A stretch of DNA of 7,261 bases from an uncultured Bacillaceae bacterium (GTDB lineage Bacteria > Bacillota > Bacilli > Bacillales > Alkalibacillaceae). Every line of letters starts with the position of its first letter. Position 1 is the stretch's first letter. The stretch lies in the NCBI GenBank assembly GCA_937958375.1, contig CALGNY010000099.1, forward strand, positions 1 to 7,261, given 5' to 3'. Shown piece by piece: positions 5,957 to 7,261 of the stretch. Below the pieces are notes generated by a model that did not search any database, was not told the origin of the DNA, and saw only the letters and a program-made list of their open reading frames with translations. A program made the translations under genes and the position numbers.

Positions 5957-5964
5957 TATTTGAA
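5936..5964 (-). promoter_or_regulatory. Possible divergent promoter reading into the 21-bp array
   Basis: On the minus strand, TTCAAA (5964-5959; four of six to the -35 consensus) and TATCAT (5941-5936; five of six to the -10) are separated by exactly 17 bp. Transcription would start near 5929, some 23 nt before the ATG of the candidate heptad peptide, with the SD-like GGTAGGTGG between. The region is AT-rich and overlaps the forward promoter, so a chance match is a real possibility. Confidence 0.25.
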
Positions 5965-5998
5965 AAGTTAATAAATTTCACAGAAGGTAGGAAATCAA

Positions 5999-6712
5999 AT
6001 GTCGGTTTTATTTGATTTGGCTCTTTGGCTCCATGTGATTGGTGGCTTTACAGCGATTTTGGTACTTTGGGTGCCGATTGTGACTCGGAAAGGGAGAAAG
6101 CTACATAGGCAATCTGGCTGGGTATTTGTATTTTCGATGGCAACCGTTTCCCTGACGGCCATTTACATGGGGGTTTATCGCTTGCTCTGGACACCTGGAG
6201 TAGAAGCGGATGTTCTTTCGTTTTCATGGTTTCTCATTTTTATTGCGATCTTGAGTGGGGCAACCGTCTGGTATGGCCTTCGTGTTCTTCGGTTTAAACG
6301 AAGAAAGGAGTCTCATCGAAAAGTAATCGACTTGCTGTTTCCGATTGCCTTACTCATTTCAAGCATCGGAATTATGGTTTATGGCTGGGTTGTCGGGATT
6401 CCTCTACTACAATATTTCCCGATCGTAGGGCTTTTCCTAGGATTAACCCAACTGATGTATTGGTGGAGAGTCCCTACCTATCGCTCACACTGGGTCGTTG
6501 AGCATATCGTTGGGATGCTTTCATGCTCGATTGCGGCCATTACCGCATTTGTTGTTTTTGGTGCGCCTCGATTGCTGGAAATTGAGTCTGTCAGCTTATT
6601 GATTTGGTTTCTCCCGACCATTGTTTTCACGCCATTGATCATAATTTTCACGAATTATTACGGTAGGAAATATGCTGGAGGAGGAACGGGGCCGAAAAAG
6701 AAGATCGGTTAG
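5999..6712 (+). CDS. Seven-helix membrane protein of unknown function (DUF2306-like)
   Basis: A 237-residue integral membrane protein. Hydrophobic segments are seen at about 8-28, 41-60, 73-97, 110-133, 139-156, 169-188 and 199-220. Helix 1 has LHVIGG (His12), and the loop after it KGRKLHRQSGW (31-41, His36), a pattern I associate with DUF2306-type membrane proteins; other conserved-looking histidines are His106, His164 and His169. Paired histidines near membrane helices could bind a metal or haem, but this is a guess. The C-terminal tail is Gly/Lys-rich (AGGGTGPKKKIG), consistent with a cytoplasmic end. The ATG has TAGGA 6 nt upstream and a good promoter. The following acetyltransferase gene is translationally coupled. 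The family label rests on general pattern memory and is moderately certain; membrane location is firm. Confidence 0.8.
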   Translation: MSVLFDLALWLHVIGGFTAILVLWVPIVTRKGRKLHRQSGWVFVFSMATVSLTAIYMGVYRLLWTPGVEADVLSFSWFLIFIAILSGATVWYGLRVLRFKRRKESHRKVIDLLFPIALLISSIGIMVYGWVVGIPLLQYFPIVGLFLGLTQLMYWWRVPTYRSHWVVEHIVGMLSCSIAAITAFVVFGAPRLLEIESVSLLIWFLPTIVFTPLIIIFTNYYGRKYAGGGTGPKKKIG

Positions 6713-6723
6713 GAGTGAAAGAA

Positions 6724-7167
6724 TTGATTAGGGAAGCAAAACAAGAGGATGTTGCCGATTTGGCACGATTGATGGGAGAATTGGGTTACCCGACGACAAA
6801 AGATGAAATGGAGAATCGATTTGAAAAAATAAACTCTGATCCTTCTTATAACACGCAAGTAATTGAAGCGGATGGAAACATCGTTGGGATGATTGGTATG
6901 ATTCTAGGCTATCATTATGAAAAAAACGATAATTACATACGAATCGTTGCTATGGTTGTCGATTCAAAGTTTAGAAAGCAAGGCTTCGGCGGAAAACTCA
7001 TCGAAAAAGCAGAGGAATGGGCGAGAGAAAAAGGTGCTAGTAAAATCGTTTTGAATAGTGGAAATCGAAACGAGAGAACCGATGCCCACTTGTTTTATGA
7101 ACGGAAAGGTTTTGAAGGAAAAGCGACTGGGTTTTATAAGGAAATCGCGTTTCATCAAAAAGACTAG
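6724..7167 (+). CDS. GNAT family N-acetyltransferase
   Basis: A complete 147-residue single-domain acetyltransferase. It opens with IREAKQEDVADLARLM, the usual first strand and helix of the family, followed by the Gly-rich strand NIVGMIGMI. Motif A is VVDSKFRKQGFGGKL with RKQGFG at 84-89 (acetyl-CoA pyrophosphate loop), then VLNSGNRNE (motif B strand) and HLFYERKGF, whose Tyr125 is a likely general acid. I chose the TTG at 6724 because AGGAG (6711-6715) lies 8 nt before it; an in-frame GTG at 6715 overlaps that SD and has no SD of its own. The SD overlaps the stop codon of the membrane protein gene, so translation is probably coupled. The substrate is unknown. It is a different gene from the truncated GNAT at the left edge and not an obvious duplicate. 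Confidence 0.9.
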   Translation: MIREAKQEDVADLARLMGELGYPTTKDEMENRFEKINSDPSYNTQVIEADGNIVGMIGMILGYHYEKNDNYIRIVAMVVDSKFRKQGFGGKLIEKAEEWAREKGASKIVLNSGNRNERTDAHLFYERKGFEGKATGFYKEIAFHQKD

Positions 7168-7194
7168 CTTCAACGTTGATGTTTAAATTTTTTT
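7153..7194 (+). terminator. Weak possible terminator after the acetyltransferase
   Basis: CATCAA (7153-7158) can pair with TTGATG (7176-7181), with a run of seven T's at 7188-7194. The stem is short, AT-rich and has a 17-nt loop, and six bases separate it from the T-run. A small palindrome TCAACGTTGA (7170-7179) overlaps its 3' arm. It is the only terminator-like element here, but a poor one. Confidence 0.25.
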
Positions 7195-7261
7195 ATGAAA
7201 CTCCCTTATCTACGATGTTAAAATGTCGACCTTCAGTGTTGATTGGTGAGCCTTCAGTGTT
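7193..7261 (-). other. Open minus-strand frame across the second array, entering from the right edge
   Basis: Read on the minus strand from 7261 to a TAA at 7195-7193, the sequence encodes NTEGSPI, NTEGRHF, NIVDKGVS, that is, two seven-residue repeats and a decayed third. The frame is open to the window edge, so it could be the C-terminal end of a heptad-repeat peptide or simply an unbroken frame across a repeat. No start is visible. It is listed because it mirrors the arrangement in the first array. Confidence 0.25.
7209..7261. repeat. Second repeat array with a 21-bp period, core CCTTCAGTGTT, cut by the window edge
   Basis: CCTTCAGTGTT occurs at 7230-7240 and again at 7251-7261, an offset of exactly 21 bp, separated by GATTGGTGAG. 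One period to the left (7209-7219) is TCTACGATGTT, matching 7 of 11 bases, which looks like a decayed first unit. The array presumably continues beyond the window. The core is unrelated to that of the array at 5766, but the period is the same and both lie downstream of a gene. Function unknown. Confidence 0.7.

Noticed and set aside
6715..6723. GTG at 6715 as the start of the second acetyltransferase
   Set aside because: It overlaps the AGGAG that is correctly spaced for the TTG at 6724, and lacks an SD of its own.
1..7261. tRNA or rRNA genes, insertion sequences, transposase or integrase genes
   Set aside because: No tRNA-like cloverleaf or rRNA sequence was noticed by eye, no transposase or recombinase motif appears in any long frame, and no terminal inverted repeats were seen.

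Overview
The window looks like chromosomal DNA of a low-to-moderate GC Gram-positive bacterium of the Bacillota, most likely Bacillaceae or Planococcaceae. Supporting signs are purine-rich Shine-Dalgarno (SD) sequences such as AAAGGAGG, TATAAT-type promoters, a TTG start and tight operon overlaps. The protein set also fits: a BcrA-like ABC pair with its own two-component system, and an RlmA-type rRNA methyltransferase. Genus and species cannot be fixed from the sequence alone. All the well-supported genes are on the + strand.

Layout. (1) 1-276: 3' part of a GNAT acetyltransferase cut by the window edge. (2) 400-2064: a promoter, a short sensor kinase with one membrane segment, an overlapping OmpR-type response regulator, and a rho-independent terminator. 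(3) 2069-3815: a repeat-rich leader (possible operator), a BcrA-like ATPase carrying a Glu at the Q-loop position, and a six-helix permease overlapping it by 8 nt. (4) 3848-5765: a hairpin over a ribosome-binding region, an alpha/beta hydrolase of the proline iminopeptidase type, and a 23S rRNA guanine-N1 methyltransferase of the RlmA type. (5) 5766-5912: seven direct repeats with an exact 21-bp period, starting on the base after the methyltransferase stop codon. (6) 5927-7167: an intergenic region with promoter-like signals in both directions, a seven-helix membrane protein, and a translationally coupled second GNAT. (7) 7209-7261: the start of a second, unrelated repeat array, again with a 21-bp period, running off the right edge.

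How the genes may work together. Kinase, regulator, ATPase and permease form a classic sense-and-efflux module of the bacitracin or lantibiotic self-protection type. The kinase has almost no extracytoplasmic part, so the stimulus is probably sensed in the membrane or through the transporter. The hydrolase, rRNA methyltransferase and acetyltransferases belong to families that sometimes modify or protect against antibiotics, but that reading is inference; they may be housekeeping or generic accessory genes.

The most unusual content is the two 21-bp repeat arrays. In both, the minus strand is open in a frame that reads each unit as a seven-residue peptide repeat (L-x-x-x-I/F-A-R in the first, N-T-E-G-x-x-x in the second). 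The first array also has a promoter-like and SD-like sequence correctly placed on the minus strand. Whether the arrays are DNA-binding arrays, RNA elements, mobile intergenic repeats or small heptad-repeat genes cannot be decided from this sequence.
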